Source: DASQUK01 sp963756425 | GTDB taxonomy: Bacteria > Actinomycetota > Acidimicrobiia > Acidimicrobiales > VFJN01 | Direction: 5' to 3' | DNA length: 64,000 nt | NCBI GenBank assembly: GCA_963756425.1 | Contig: CAVWNW010000009.1 | Location: forward strand, 59,387 to 123,386 | Shown here: in pieces, positions 9,613 through 18,238 of the stretch | Layout of the letters: the number at the start of each line of letters is the position of its first letter | How positions within the stretch are numbered: the stretch's first letter is position 1 | Translations under genes and position numbers: made by a program | Notes under the pieces: model-generated | Database searches by the model: none | What the model saw: only the letters and a program-made list of their open reading frames with translations | What the model was told of the DNA's origin: nothing

Positions 9613-10026
9613 GTGGTCGCCTTCATAACCGAGCTCGTGATCGGCTTCCTGGGCGTGGGGGCCGTGATCCTGTACGGCCGGCGTCGCCCGATCGGCGCCC
9701 CGCTGTCTTGGGGCCAGGCGATGTTGGCCGCCACCTACGGCATGTTCATGTTCTTCTGGTGGTACGCGGTGATCCCCCACCAGTGGCTCACGTGGGCCAG
9801 TGCAGAGCTGGGGTGGACGGTCGACAACATCCTCATCGAGCCCAACAGCTGGCAGCCGCTCACGATCAACATGCAGACGGTCCGCGACATCGTCGTCGTC
9901 ATCATCTACGGCGTCGGTATCGGGATCCACGTGGGCGTGTGGGCGTGGTGGAACGACCGGGCCAAGCCCCGGCCCGTCGAGGTGCCCGCCTCCCGTTATG
10001 GCCGGCCGCTGGTGAGGAAGGGCTGA
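9613..10026 (+). CDS. Small three-helix membrane protein opening the bc operon
   Basis: 137 residues, GTG start. Hydrophobic helices lie at about 2-21, 35-54 (rich in Phe, Trp and Tyr: GMFMFFWWYAV) and 91-113. I do not recognise a named family. It is the first gene of the cytochrome bc operon, 8 nt before the ferredoxin gene, so an accessory subunit of that complex is plausible. A GAGGAG Shine-Dalgarno lies about 12 nt upstream of the start, rather far. Confidence 0.65.
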   Translation: MVAFITELVIGFLGVGAVILYGRRRPIGAPLSWGQAMLAATYGMFMFFWWYAVIPHQWLTWASAELGWTVDNILIEPNSWQPLTINMQTVRDIVVVIIYGVGIGIHVGVWAWWNDRAKPRPVEVPASRYGRPLVRKG

Positions 10027-10034
10027 GCTGAGGC

Positions 10035-10451
10035 ATGGCAAAGAGCGACGCCAACCCGCCCATGCCAGAGTTCCGCGACGACTACGTCCTCCAGGAGGTC
10101 GACGCCGCCTGGCTCTCGAAGGCGGTCAAGCCCAAGCAGTTCATCCACATCGACCAGTCCGAGTGCATCATGTGTGAGGGCTGCGTCGACATCTGCCCGT
10201 GGAAGTGCATCCACATGGTCACCACGGACGCGATCGACGAGGCCATCGACGTCGATCAGCCGGGCGACGATCCGTCCGACCATGTGATCTTCACCATCGA
10301 CGACGACGTGTGCACGCGCTGCGCCCTGTGCGTCGACCGCTGCCCCACCGGCGTCATCATCATGGGCAAGGTCGGCGACCCGGTGGCGACCGGCGACGCC
10401 CACCAGCGCACGACCACCTACGGCTACGGCTACGGGATGCGGTTGGGGTAG
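10035..10451 (+). CDS. 2x[4Fe-4S] ferredoxin-type protein of the bc operon
   Basis: 138 residues with two classical CxxCxxCxxxC sets: Cys44/47/50/54 (CIMCEGCVDICPWKC) and Cys93/96/99/103 (CTRCALCVDRCP). A 35-residue acidic stretch separates the clusters. There is no signal peptide, so it should be cytoplasmic or a cytoplasmic-face subunit. Its place directly before cytochrome b suggests it docks on the quinol oxidoreductase. Confidence 0.88.
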   Translation: MAKSDANPPMPEFRDDYVLQEVDAAWLSKAVKPKQFIHIDQSECIMCEGCVDICPWKCIHMVTTDAIDEAIDVDQPGDDPSDHVIFTIDDDVCTRCALCVDRCPTGVIIMGKVGDPVATGDAHQRTTTYGYGYGMRLG

Positions 10452-10459
10452 GAGAGCTC

Positions 10460-11251
10460 GTGGCCAAGACGATGGAACCGAAGGTCCCCCTGCGCGAGCG
10501 GGTCGAGACCGCGCTCAAGGGACTCCCCGACGCCGTCCAGGGCTCGCAGGCCTGGAACTCGATCTTCCGCCCGGGCTCGATCTTCCGGCGCGGCTACAAC
10601 GACAGCCCCCGGAACCGCTCCTACGTGATCATGAACAGCGTCCTCTATCACCTGCACCCAGTGAAGGTGAAGAGGCACGCGGTCAAGGTCAGCTACACGC
10701 TGTGCCTGGGGGGACTGAGCTTCTTCCTGTTCATCCTGCTCACGGTCACGGGCATCTTCCTCATGTTCTTCTACCGGCCGACCGCGGCGCAGGCCTGGGA
10801 CGACATCTACACGCTGCAGACCTCGGTCACCTTCGGCCTCTTGGTGCGCAACATGCATCGCTGGGCCGCCCACCTGATGGTGATCACCGTGTTCCTGCAC
10901 ATGGCGCGGGTCTTCTATCACGGCGCCTACAAGCCGCCCCGCGAGTTCAACTGGGTTATCGGCGTGATCCTGCTCACGCTCACCCTGCTGCTCTCGTTCA
11001 CCGGCTACCTGTTGCCGTGGGACCAGCTCGCCCTCTGGGCCGTCACGGTGGGCACGAACATGATGGGCTACACGCCCGTGTTCGGCGACCAGGTGCGGTT
11101 CGTGCTGCTGGGCGGCGCCGAGATCGGCACCGACACGCTGTTGCGCTGGTACGTGCTGCACGTGCTGTTGTTGCCGTTCGTCATCGTGATCTTCATGGCC
11201 ATCCATTTCTGGCGGGTCCGCAAGGATGGCGGCATGTCGGGGCCGCTGTGA
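10460..11251 (+). CDS. Cytochrome b, N-terminal half (b6-like, bc complex)
   Basis: 263 residues from GTG 10460 (AGGAG 6 nt upstream); an ATG also lies at 10472. It contains the four-helix heme-binding domain of the quinol:cytochrome c oxidoreductase in the membrane. Heme ligands are His133 and His147 (RNMHRWAAH, VFLHMARV) and His234 and His249 (WYVLHVLLLP, MAIHFWRV). The 14- and 15-residue spacings are those of the b6 type. The domain ends after helix D and the C-terminal half is a separate gene. A micro-ORF joins the two genes. Confidence 0.93.
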   Translation: MAKTMEPKVPLRERVETALKGLPDAVQGSQAWNSIFRPGSIFRRGYNDSPRNRSYVIMNSVLYHLHPVKVKRHAVKVSYTLCLGGLSFFLFILLTVTGIFLMFFYRPTAAQAWDDIYTLQTSVTFGLLVRNMHRWAAHLMVITVFLHMARVFYHGAYKPPREFNWVIGVILLTLTLLLSFTGYLLPWDQLALWAVTVGTNMMGYTPVFGDQVRFVLLGGAEIGTDTLLRWYVLHVLLLPFVIVIFMAIHFWRVRKDGGMSGPL

Positions 11252-11286
11252 TGCGGAGCGCGGCCCCACGGGAGACACCCACATGA
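11251..11286 (+). other. Relay micro-ORF (11 codons) between the two cytochrome b genes
   Basis: Its ATG overlaps the upstream stop (TGATG) and its TGA overlaps the next start (ATGA). The peptide would be MRSAAPRETPT. Confidence 0.4.
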
Positions 11287-12125
11287 CCGAGATCCCCGAA
11301 CACCTGCGCAAGCGGGCAGAGGAGGCCCGCAAGAAGGCCGAGGCGGCCAAGGGCGAAGCTGCGCCTGCCGCCGATGCGGGCGCCGGCACCGGAACCGAGG
11401 GTGCCGATGCGGCTGCCAGTGCCGGGGATGCGCCGCAGAGCGACGCGGCCAGCCGCATCCCCGCTCACCTGCTCGAGCGCTCCCGCGCCGCCAAGGCGAG
11501 GGCCGGCGGTGGCGCCGACGCCGGGGCCGAGGCGGAGGGCGGGGGAGGAGGAACGGCGGTAGCCACCGCGCCGGCGGCCGCGGCCGCGGCTGCGGCTCCG
11601 GTCGCTCCGCCACTGGCCACCGGGCCCGGAGGGCACACGCAGCGGCTGCTGACGGTGGTCAAGTCGGGCTCGATCCAGGACGTCAAGGCCGTGCCACAGG
11701 ACAAGGTCCACGTCTGGCCCCATCTGCTGAGCGTCGAGTTCGTCGCGGCCCTTGCCTGCACCGCCTTCGTGCTCGTGTTCTCCACGTTCGTCAACGCACC
11801 GCTGCTCGAGCTCGCCAACGCCAATCAGACGCCCAACCCCTCGAAGGCGCCGTGGTACTTCCTGGGCCTCCAGGAGCTGCTGACCATGTTCCATCCCATG
11901 GTCGCCGGCGTGACCATCCCCGGGCTGGGGCTGATCGGCCTGATCCTGGCCCCGTACACCGACCGCAACCCGTCCCACAAGCCCGAGGACCGCAAGTTCG
12001 CCATCTCCATCTTCACGATCTTCCTCATGTCGTGGACCGTGCTGGTGATGATCGGCTCGTTCTTCCGCGGCCCGGGCCAGAACTTCGTGTTCCCGTGGAA
12101 CGCCGGCCTGTTCTTCGACCTGTGA
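11283..12125 (+). CDS. Cytochrome b C-terminal half (subunit IV-like) with a tagged N-terminal extension
   Basis: 280 residues from ATG 11283. Residues 1-115 are a charged then Ala-rich extension holding two copies of the tag, TEIPEHLRKR (2-11) and RIPAHLLERSR (58-68). Residues 145-280 are the three-helix C-terminal domain of cytochrome b, with the quinol-site loop NPSKAPWYFLGLQELL (185-200) in place of the mitochondrial PEWY. It acts in the membrane together with the N-half, Rieske protein and cytochrome c. The extension is unusual; its function is unknown. Confidence 0.9.
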   Translation: MTEIPEHLRKRAEEARKKAEAAKGEAAPAADAGAGTGTEGADAAASAGDAPQSDAASRIPAHLLERSRAAKARAGGGADAGAEAEGGGGGTAVATAPAAAAAAAAPVAPPLATGPGGHTQRLLTVVKSGSIQDVKAVPQDKVHVWPHLLSVEFVAALACTAFVLVFSTFVNAPLLELANANQTPNPSKAPWYFLGLQELLTMFHPMVAGVTIPGLGLIGLILAPYTDRNPSHKPEDRKFAISIFTIFLMSWTVLVMIGSFFRGPGQNFVFPWNAGLFFDL

Positions 12126-12145
12126 GCGACAAGGCGAGCCCGTGA
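12122..12145 (+). other. Relay micro-ORF (7 codons) between cytochrome b C-half and Rieske
   Basis: Its GTG overlaps the upstream TGA (GTGA) and its TGA overlaps the Rieske GTG (GTGA). The peptide would be MSDKASP. Confidence 0.4.
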
Positions 12146-13011
12146 CCGCAACCACCGTTCTCGCCATCGCCATCCCGGTGCTGGTCGTGGCGGCCGGCGT
12201 GCTGCTGTTCGCCACCGCCCGCCGTCGCGACACCGGGTCGGCGACCGGGTCCGTCAGCTACGAGACGACCAGGCGCGACCGGGGCCCCGTCACCCTCGAC
12301 GACGACGGCGCCCCCATGACCGGCCGCGAGGTCGAGCGCGCCGCCGTGCTGGCCCGCCGCGAGGAGTCCCTGCCGGCGGTGAAGGCCGAGGAGGCGCCCG
12401 TCGAGTGGGTGCCCCCGGACGAGGAGACGCTCGGCGTCACCCGGCGCCAGTTCTTCAACCGCTCGATCGTGTCGCTCTTCGCCTTCAGCAGCCTGGGTCT
12501 CGGCGGGGCGATGCTGGCGCAGCTGTGGCCCTCGGGCACCGGGGGTTTCGGCGGCAAGATCCGCGTCGGCACGTTGGAGGACATCAACAAGGCGATTGCC
12601 GACGGCGACGGGTTCGCCTACTACCCCGAGGCCCGCATGTGGGTCACCGCGTACCCGAAGGACGCGCTGCCGAAGGCCAAGGCCGTGTACTCCCCGCCCG
12701 AGCTGGCGGCCATGGAGGCGGGGATCGTGACCCTGTGGCAGAAGTGCCCGCACCTCGGCTGCCGCGTGCCCTCGTGCGAGACGTCGCAGTGGTTCGAGTG
12801 CCCCTGCCACGGCTCCCAGTACAACCGGGTGGGCGAGAAGCGGGGCGGGCCCGCACCGCGGGGCATGGACCGGTTCGCAGCGACCATCGACGGTGACGTG
12901 GTGACGGTCGACACCGGCACGTCCGGACAGATCCAGGGCCCGCCGATCGGTACCAACACCACCGGCCAGGAGGCCGAGGGGCCCCACTGCGTCAGCGGAG
13001 GCTCCGAGTAG
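12142..13011 (+). CDS. Rieske iron-sulfur protein of the bc complex
   Basis: 289 residues, GTG start. A first membrane segment lies at 4-25 and a second at about 107-128 behind a twin-arginine-like TRRQFFNRS (100-108). The [2Fe-2S] boxes are Cys202-Pro-His204-Leu-Gly-Cys207 and Cys220-Pro-Cys222-His223-Gly-Ser. It takes the first electron from quinol and passes it to cytochrome c. The next gene starts immediately at its stop codon. Confidence 0.94.
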   Translation: MTATTVLAIAIPVLVVAAGVLLFATARRRDTGSATGSVSYETTRRDRGPVTLDDDGAPMTGREVERAAVLARREESLPAVKAEEAPVEWVPPDEETLGVTRRQFFNRSIVSLFAFSSLGLGGAMLAQLWPSGTGGFGGKIRVGTLEDINKAIADGDGFAYYPEARMWVTAYPKDALPKAKAVYSPPELAAMEAGIVTLWQKCPHLGCRVPSCETSQWFECPCHGSQYNRVGEKRGGPAPRGMDRFAATIDGDVVTVDTGTSGQIQGPPIGTNTTGQEAEGPHCVSGGSE

Positions 13012-14241
13012 ATGCATTCCCTCCCTGTGGGCGTGACCGTGCTCGCCGCCAGCACGGTCACTGTGGTCGGTGCCGTCATCGTGTCGATCATCCTCATCGG
13101 CTTCGTCATCTACATCGCGGTCAACGTCCACACCGGGCGGGCGGAGGCCGGCTCCGAGGTCGAGCTGGCGCCCAACCGCAAGCCCTACCTCGACGACGAG
13201 GAGCTGGAGACCAGCAAGCTCGACCGCACCCTGCGATGGGCGCTGATCGCGCTGGTCATCGTGGGTGTCGGCCTGCCCCTGTACTGGCTGAACGAGCCGA
13301 GCCGGATGTCGGGCGCGGTCGAGGGATTCGACGACAAGTTCGTGAGCCGGGGCGAGGAGATCTACACCGAGGGCTCCCAGTGCGAGAACTGCCACGGGCC
13401 CGAGGGCACCGGTGGCCAGGCGCCGTTCACGATCACGGACGCCGACAACAAGTTCGTCGCCCAGGTCAACTGGCGGGCGCCGGCGCTCAACACCGTGCTG
13501 CTCCGCTACAGCAGGGACGAGGTGACCTTCGTCATCAACTACGGCCGCCCGTTCTCGCCCATGCCGGGCTGGGGCGCGTCGGTCAACAAGGGACCGCTCA
13601 ACGAGCAACAGATCTCCAACGTGGTCGACTACCTCGGTTCCATCCAGCTCTCGCCCGAGGAGGCCCAACGCGAGGCTCAGGTCGCCCTCGCCGAGGACCT
13701 GGGCCTGATCGCGGAGGGCGAGTCGGACGACGACGTGATCGACGCCGCCCTGGCGCGGATCGACTACCAGGACCCCGAGACCGGGAAGGCACTGTTCAAC
13801 CTCGAGGTCGCCGGTGGCGCGTACGCCTGCGCCCGCTGCCACACGCGCGGCTGGTCGATCATCCCCGACAGCGTCGAGCCGCCCAACGCCGACCTCAGCG
13901 CCTACGCCGGGTTCCCGGACGGCAGCGGCGCGCTCGGCCCCAACCTGACCGGCGGGCTCGTGGACCGGCAGTTCGCGTCGGTCGAGGAGCTTGCGCTGTT
14001 CGTCAGCACCGGCAGCGTCGACGGCGAGGCGTACGGCAACAACGGCATCGGCAGCGGGAAGATGCCCGGTTTCGGTGACAACCCCAACACCGAGAACGTC
14101 GAGAACGACGGGATGATGACCCAGGAGATGATCGAGGCCATCGCCCGCTACGAGGCCAGCCTGCCCCCGGCCGAGACCACGACCAACGCGCCGCGCCCCG
14201 GGCTGTCGGATTCGTCCGCATCGTCCGGCGGGGAGGGCTGA
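13012..14241 (+). CDS. Diheme cytochrome c of the bc complex
   Basis: 409 residues. The ATG directly follows the Rieske stop (TAGATG). Membrane segments lie at about 12-36 and 74-92. Two c-type heme sites follow: Cys124-x-x-Cys127-His128 (CENCHGPEG) and Cys273-x-x-Cys276-His277 (CARCHTRG). Two heme domains in one chain is typical of actinobacterial bc complexes, where the second heme hands electrons directly to the oxidase. The tail (about 385-409) is Pro/Ser-rich. Confidence 0.92.
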   Translation: MHSLPVGVTVLAASTVTVVGAVIVSIILIGFVIYIAVNVHTGRAEAGSEVELAPNRKPYLDDEELETSKLDRTLRWALIALVIVGVGLPLYWLNEPSRMSGAVEGFDDKFVSRGEEIYTEGSQCENCHGPEGTGGQAPFTITDADNKFVAQVNWRAPALNTVLLRYSRDEVTFVINYGRPFSPMPGWGASVNKGPLNEQQISNVVDYLGSIQLSPEEAQREAQVALAEDLGLIAEGESDDDVIDAALARIDYQDPETGKALFNLEVAGGAYACARCHTRGWSIIPDSVEPPNADLSAYAGFPDGSGALGPNLTGGLVDRQFASVEELALFVSTGSVDGEAYGNNGIGSGKMPGFGDNPNTENVENDGMMTQEMIEAIARYEASLPPAETTTNAPRPGLSDSSASSGGEG

Positions 14242-14243
14242 CG

Positions 14244-15137
14244 ATGGCGCTGCTTCCGACCGTCGTCGCCGGCATCGCCTGGGACCCCACGATCCGGGGC
14301 ATCCTCGCCGTCCTCACGGGCGTCCTCGTGCTGGGCGGTGGCGTCTACCTGGTGCTGGCCACCAACCTCGCCCAGCGGCTGGGGTTCCTGGTGATCCTCA
14401 CGGCGCTGTTCGGCTGGATGACGATCCATGGCCTGGTCTGGTGGCTCTATCCACCGGGTCAGGGCCCCATCGGCGACATCCCTGCATGGGAGGTCGAGGA
14501 GATCAACCACAGCGACCTCTCCCAGGCGCTGCTGAGCGAGGCCCACGATCTCGACCCCTCGGGCCTGCCCTCCACCGAGGAGATCAACGAGGCAACCGAC
14601 GCCGACATCGCGCAGATCAACGAACAGTTCGCCGACCAGCTCAACGAGTGGAAGCTGCTGGCTGCCTCGGACGCCTCGCGGGCCGAGGCGCAGTCGACGG
14701 CGGACGCCACCCTCGCCGAGGGCGTGCTCCCGGGCCTGGAGGAGACCAGCAGCTACGTGCACCTGTACACGTTCGAGACCGGCGGCAAGCCCGAACGGGA
14801 GGGCGACGGCGTCTGGGACCGGGTCACCAACCGGATCACCAACACCCTGCGCATCACCAGTCCGCCCCACTACGCCATCGTCCAGATCCAGCCGGCGATC
14901 CCCCAGGAGGAGGTGGTCGGGCAGGCTCCACCCCCGCCCGAGGCCGACCCCAACGCCGAGGTGATCTCGATCGTGATGGTGCGCGACCTCGGCCAGCGCC
15001 GCCTGGTCCCTGCGCTCATCACGCTGGGTTCGGGGCTGATGTTCGGGCTGCTGTGCGCCATGCTTCACGCGCGCGATCGCGTGGTCGCCGAGCACCGCTC
15101 GGCGCCGTTGCCAGCCCCAACCGGAGGGGGGTCGTAG
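14244..15137 (+). CDS. Membrane protein of unknown function closing the bc operon
   Basis: 297 residues. Two helices lie at about 16-39 and 45-69, then a soluble, acidic, helix-rich domain (residues 75-245, many Glu/Asp and coiled-coil-like), then one helix near 255-275. I do not recognise the family. It begins 2 nt after the diheme cytochrome c gene and ends 5 nt before nuoA1, so it bridges the bc and complex I gene sets and may be a structural or assembly subunit. Confidence 0.65.
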   Translation: MALLPTVVAGIAWDPTIRGILAVLTGVLVLGGGVYLVLATNLAQRLGFLVILTALFGWMTIHGLVWWLYPPGQGPIGDIPAWEVEEINHSDLSQALLSEAHDLDPSGLPSTEEINEATDADIAQINEQFADQLNEWKLLAASDASRAEAQSTADATLAEGVLPGLEETSSYVHLYTFETGGKPEREGDGVWDRVTNRITNTLRITSPPHYAIVQIQPAIPQEEVVGQAPPPPEADPNAEVISIVMVRDLGQRRLVPALITLGSGLMFGLLCAMLHARDRVVAEHRSAPLPAPTGGGS

Positions 15138-15142
15138 TCCCC

Positions 15143-15679
15143 GTGGGCCAGTATCTCCCCGTCGTCGCCATGGCGGTCCTCGCCACGGCGTTCGCGGCGA
15201 TCAGCCTGTTGATGTCACGGCTGCTGGCCCCCCGCCGTCCGAGCGCCGCCAAGCACGCGGCCTACGAGTCCGGCATCCTCCCCACGCGCGAGCCCCCCGA
15301 GCGCTTCCCGGTGCGGTTCTACCTGGTGGCGATGATCTTCATCGTGTTCGACGTCGAGATCATCCTCCTGTTCCCGTGGGCGGTCATCTACCGGAACCTC
15401 GGCGTCTTCGGGCTGGTCGAGGTCATTCTCTTCTCGGCGGCCGTGTTCGTGAGCTTCCTGTACCTGATAAGCAATGGCGCACTCGACTGGGGGCCACGGA
15501 GCCGTGCCCGCCGCGCCTCCCCGATGGTGTCGCCCGAACGGACGACCCGCACGACGATCCGGCGCGTCGGCCTCGATGGCCGTCCCGAGGGCGAGGAGGC
15601 GCCCGAGCCCGTCGAGCCGGCGGCTCGAGCGGCCGGGGGAGTGGAGGACACGCTGCCCGAGGGAGAGGAGGTGGCATAA
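15143..15679 (+). CDS. nuoA: NADH-quinone oxidoreductase subunit A, copy 1
   Basis: 178 residues from GTG 15143, with GGAGG 16-20 nt upstream. Three membrane helices are seen, with the typical loops KHAAYESGILP and PVRFYLVAMIFIVFDVEIIL. A 60-residue charged C-terminal tail goes beyond the usual 120-residue length. It is part of the membrane arm of complex I at the junction with the hydrophilic arm. First gene of the 14-gene operon; nuoB follows without a gap. Confidence 0.93.
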   Translation: MGQYLPVVAMAVLATAFAAISLLMSRLLAPRRPSAAKHAAYESGILPTREPPERFPVRFYLVAMIFIVFDVEIILLFPWAVIYRNLGVFGLVEVILFSAAVFVSFLYLISNGALDWGPRSRARRASPMVSPERTTRTTIRRVGLDGRPEGEEAPEPVEPAARAAGGVEDTLPEGEEVA

Positions 15680-16276
15680 GTGGGCTGGGACATGAAGCGG
15701 GGCCTCGAGGGACTCGACTACAACATCTTCACCGCCAAGGTCGAGGACCTGGTCAACTGGTCGCGCCGCCGCTCCTTCTGGGGCGTGACCTTCGGCCTGG
15801 CGTGCTGCGCGCTGGAGATGATGGCCGCCGGCGCATCGCACTACGACCTCGGCCGCTTCGGCATGGAGGTGTTCCGGGCCTCGCCACGCCAGAGCGATCT
15901 CATGATCGTGGCCGGCCGGGTGTCGCAGAAGATGGCGCCCGTGCTGCGCCAGGTCTACGACCAGATGATGGAGCCCAAGTGGGTGCTGTCGATGGGCGTG
16001 TGCGCCAGCTCCGGCGGGATGTTCAACAACTACGCGCTGGTCCAGGGCGTGGACCAGATCGTGCCCGTGGACGTCTACGCGCCCGGATGCCCGCCCGGTC
16101 CGGAGACGCTGATCCACGCCATCAACACCATCCACGAGCAGATCCAGAACGGCGAGCTCTTGCGCCGTCGCGACGCCCGCGGCCGGGGAGTGGGCGCCGG
16201 CTTGGTGGTCGAGCAGCGGGATGGCCAGGCCGAGCCGGCGCCTGCGGCTGCGGCTGCGGCGAGCGGAGCGGGTTGA
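15680..16276 (+). CDS. nuoB: NADH-quinone oxidoreductase subunit B, copy 1
   Basis: 198 residues, GTG start directly on the nuoA stop. It binds cluster N2, the last iron-sulfur cluster before quinone. Ligands are the adjacent cysteines in GLACCALEMM plus those in GVCASSGG and APGCPPGPE. The tail is Ala/Pro-rich. Peripheral arm, at the quinone site. Confidence 0.95.
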   Translation: MGWDMKRGLEGLDYNIFTAKVEDLVNWSRRRSFWGVTFGLACCALEMMAAGASHYDLGRFGMEVFRASPRQSDLMIVAGRVSQKMAPVLRQVYDQMMEPKWVLSMGVCASSGGMFNNYALVQGVDQIVPVDVYAPGCPPGPETLIHAINTIHEQIQNGELLRRRDARGRGVGAGLVVEQRDGQAEPAPAAAAAASGAG

Positions 16277-16282
16277 GCCTCC

Positions 16283-16840
16283 ATGTCCGACACCGAGGCG
16301 ACATCCGGATTCGACGAGGAGCCGGTCGCAGACGAGGCCGGAGCGGCGACGGCAGAGGCGCCGACCCGCTTCGGCGTTCCGGCGACCTCGAGCCGGGGCC
16401 AGCAGGTGCTGCACCCAACCCGCGACCAACTCGTCGACCTCGTCAGGACCTTGCGGGACGACGAGGGCTACCTGGTGTGCATCGACGTCACCGCCGTTGA
16501 CTACCTCGCCTACGGGGCGCCGCGTCGGCTGCCCCCGGACGTCGCACCGGAGCGGTTCGAGGTGGTGGTCGGGTTGTTGGCCCTCGATACCCGCGAGCGC
16601 CTGCGCCTGCGGGTCCAGGTGCCGGCCGACGACGCCACCTGCCCGTCCCTGTTCGACGTGCACCCCGGCACCGAGGGCCTCGAGCGCGAGGTCTACGACA
16701 TGTACGGCATCGAGTTCACGGGCCATCCCGACCTGAGCCGGATACTCATGCCGGAGGACTGGGACGGCTTCCCGCTGCGCAAGGACCATCCGGTGGGGGC
16801 GATCCCGGTGCAGTTCAAGGGCGTGCAGAACGCCAGGTGA
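16283..16840 (+). CDS. nuoC: NADH-quinone oxidoreductase subunit C, copy 1
   Basis: 185 residues. The 30-kDa subunit domain ends with the family motif EVYDMYGIEFTGHPDLSRIL followed by GFPLRKDHPVG. The first 35 residues are an acidic extension. Scaffolding subunit of the quinone-reducing module. Confidence 0.93.
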   Translation: MSDTEATSGFDEEPVADEAGAATAEAPTRFGVPATSSRGQQVLHPTRDQLVDLVRTLRDDEGYLVCIDVTAVDYLAYGAPRRLPPDVAPERFEVVVGLLALDTRERLRLRVQVPADDATCPSLFDVHPGTEGLEREVYDMYGIEFTGHPDLSRILMPEDWDGFPLRKDHPVGAIPVQFKGVQNAR

Positions 16841-16860
16841 TGTTGGGGCTGATGCCGTGA
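16840..16860 (+). other. Relay micro-ORF (6 codons) between nuoC1 and nuoD1
   Basis: TGATG at the nuoC stop opens MLGLMP, and the TGA overlaps the nuoD GTG (GTGA). Confidence 0.4.
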
Positions 16861-18191
16861 CCTCCGTGTCCACCGACGACACCGCTCGGACGTACGAGGG
16901 ATCGCAGGAGCTCACCCCGCGCAAGGGCGCAGGCGCCGCCGAGCTGATGCGCGAGGTGGGCTCGGTGCTGCGGATGTCCGAGGCCGAGGTGGCAGCCCTG
17001 GCCGACGACCAGCCCACCGAGGACCAGACGATGATCCTCAACATGGGGCCGCAGCACCCGTCCACGCACGGTGTGCTCCGTCTCATGCTGGAGCTCGACG
17101 GCGAAACCGTGCTGCGCAGCAAGCCGGTCATCGGCTACCTGCACACGGGCATGGAGAAGACGGGGGAGACGCTCACCTATCTCCAGGGCCCCACCAACGT
17201 GACCCGCATGGACTACGCCTCGCCGCTCTTCAACGAGCTGGTGTTCTCGCTCGCGACCGAAACGCTGCTCGGCATCGACGACGACATCCCGCCCCGGGCG
17301 CAGTGGATCCGCATGTTGCTGTGCGAGCTCAACCGCATGTCGTCGCACCTGCTGTTCCTGGCCACGAACGGCCTGGACCTCGGTGCGGTGTCGATGATGC
17401 TGTTCGGGTGGCGGGAGCGGGAAGAGACGCTGCGCCTGCTGGAGATGATCACGGGCCTGAGGATGAACCACAACTTCATCCGACCGGGCGGGGTGGCCGC
17501 CGATCTGCCCGACGGCTGGCGCGATGGCGTGCTGCGGGTGCTCGACCTGTGCACCCCCCGGCTCGGCGAGTACGACGAGCTGCTCACTGGCCAGCCCATA
17601 TTCCGCGCCCGGCTCCAGGGCGTGGGCGTGATCACCACGGACGAGGCCATCGCCCTAGGCGCCACCGGGCCGATCCTGCGGTCCACCGGCCTGCCGTGGG
17701 ACCTACGCAAGGACATGCCGTACCTGTTCTACGACCAGGTCGAGTTCGCCGCGGTCGTGGGTAGCTACGGTGACGCGTTCGATCGTTACGCCATCCGGCT
17801 CAACGAGGTGCGGGAGTCGATGGCGATCGTGCGCCAGATCCTCGACGCGCTGCCTCCGGGCGACTACCGCATCCAGGATCGCAAGGTGACGCCGCCGCCC
17901 CGCGCCCGCATCGACGAGTCCATGGAAGCGCTGATCCACCACTTCAAGATCTTCACCGAGGGCTTCAAGGTGCCCGAGGGTGAGGTGTACTGCGCGGTCG
18001 AGAGCCCGCGCGGCGAGCTCGGCTGCTACATGGTGTCCGACGGCAGCGCCGTGCCCTACCGCATGCGCATCCGGGGCCCGTCGTTCGTCAACGTCCAGGC
18101 CCTGCCCCACATGCTGCGTGGCGGGCTGATCGCCGACGCGGTGGCCGTCATCTCGTCTGTCGACCCGATCATGGGGGAGACCGATCGGTGA
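16857..18191 (+). CDS. nuoD: NADH-quinone oxidoreductase subunit D, copy 1
   Basis: 444 residues, GTG start. The 49-kDa subunit forms the quinone cavity with NuoB. Family motifs are LNMGPQHPSTHGVLRLMLEL (from residue 60), GYLHTGMEKTGE and the terminal DPIMGETDR. About 55 extra residues precede the conserved core. The family evolved from the NiFe-hydrogenase large subunit, without its metal cysteines. Confidence 0.95.
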   Translation: MTSVSTDDTARTYEGSQELTPRKGAGAAELMREVGSVLRMSEAEVAALADDQPTEDQTMILNMGPQHPSTHGVLRLMLELDGETVLRSKPVIGYLHTGMEKTGETLTYLQGPTNVTRMDYASPLFNELVFSLATETLLGIDDDIPPRAQWIRMLLCELNRMSSHLLFLATNGLDLGAVSMMLFGWREREETLRLLEMITGLRMNHNFIRPGGVAADLPDGWRDGVLRVLDLCTPRLGEYDELLTGQPIFRARLQGVGVITTDEAIALGATGPILRSTGLPWDLRKDMPYLFYDQVEFAAVVGSYGDAFDRYAIRLNEVRESMAIVRQILDALPPGDYRIQDRKVTPPPRARIDESMEALIHHFKIFTEGFKVPEGEVYCAVESPRGELGCYMVSDGSAVPYRMRIRGPSFVNVQALPHMLRGGLIADAVAVISSVDPIMGETDR

Positions 18192-18238
18192 GCCCGAGCG
18201 GCCCGTCGGCGAAGCCGACAAGAGCGGGTAGCAACTGA
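18188..18238 (+). other. Relay micro-ORF (16 codons) between nuoD1 and nuoE1
   Basis: GTGA at the nuoD stop opens MSPSGPSAKPTRAGSN and its TGA overlaps the nuoE ATG (TGATG). GTCGGC/GCCGAC (18205-18219) can form a hairpin inside it. Confidence 0.4.
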
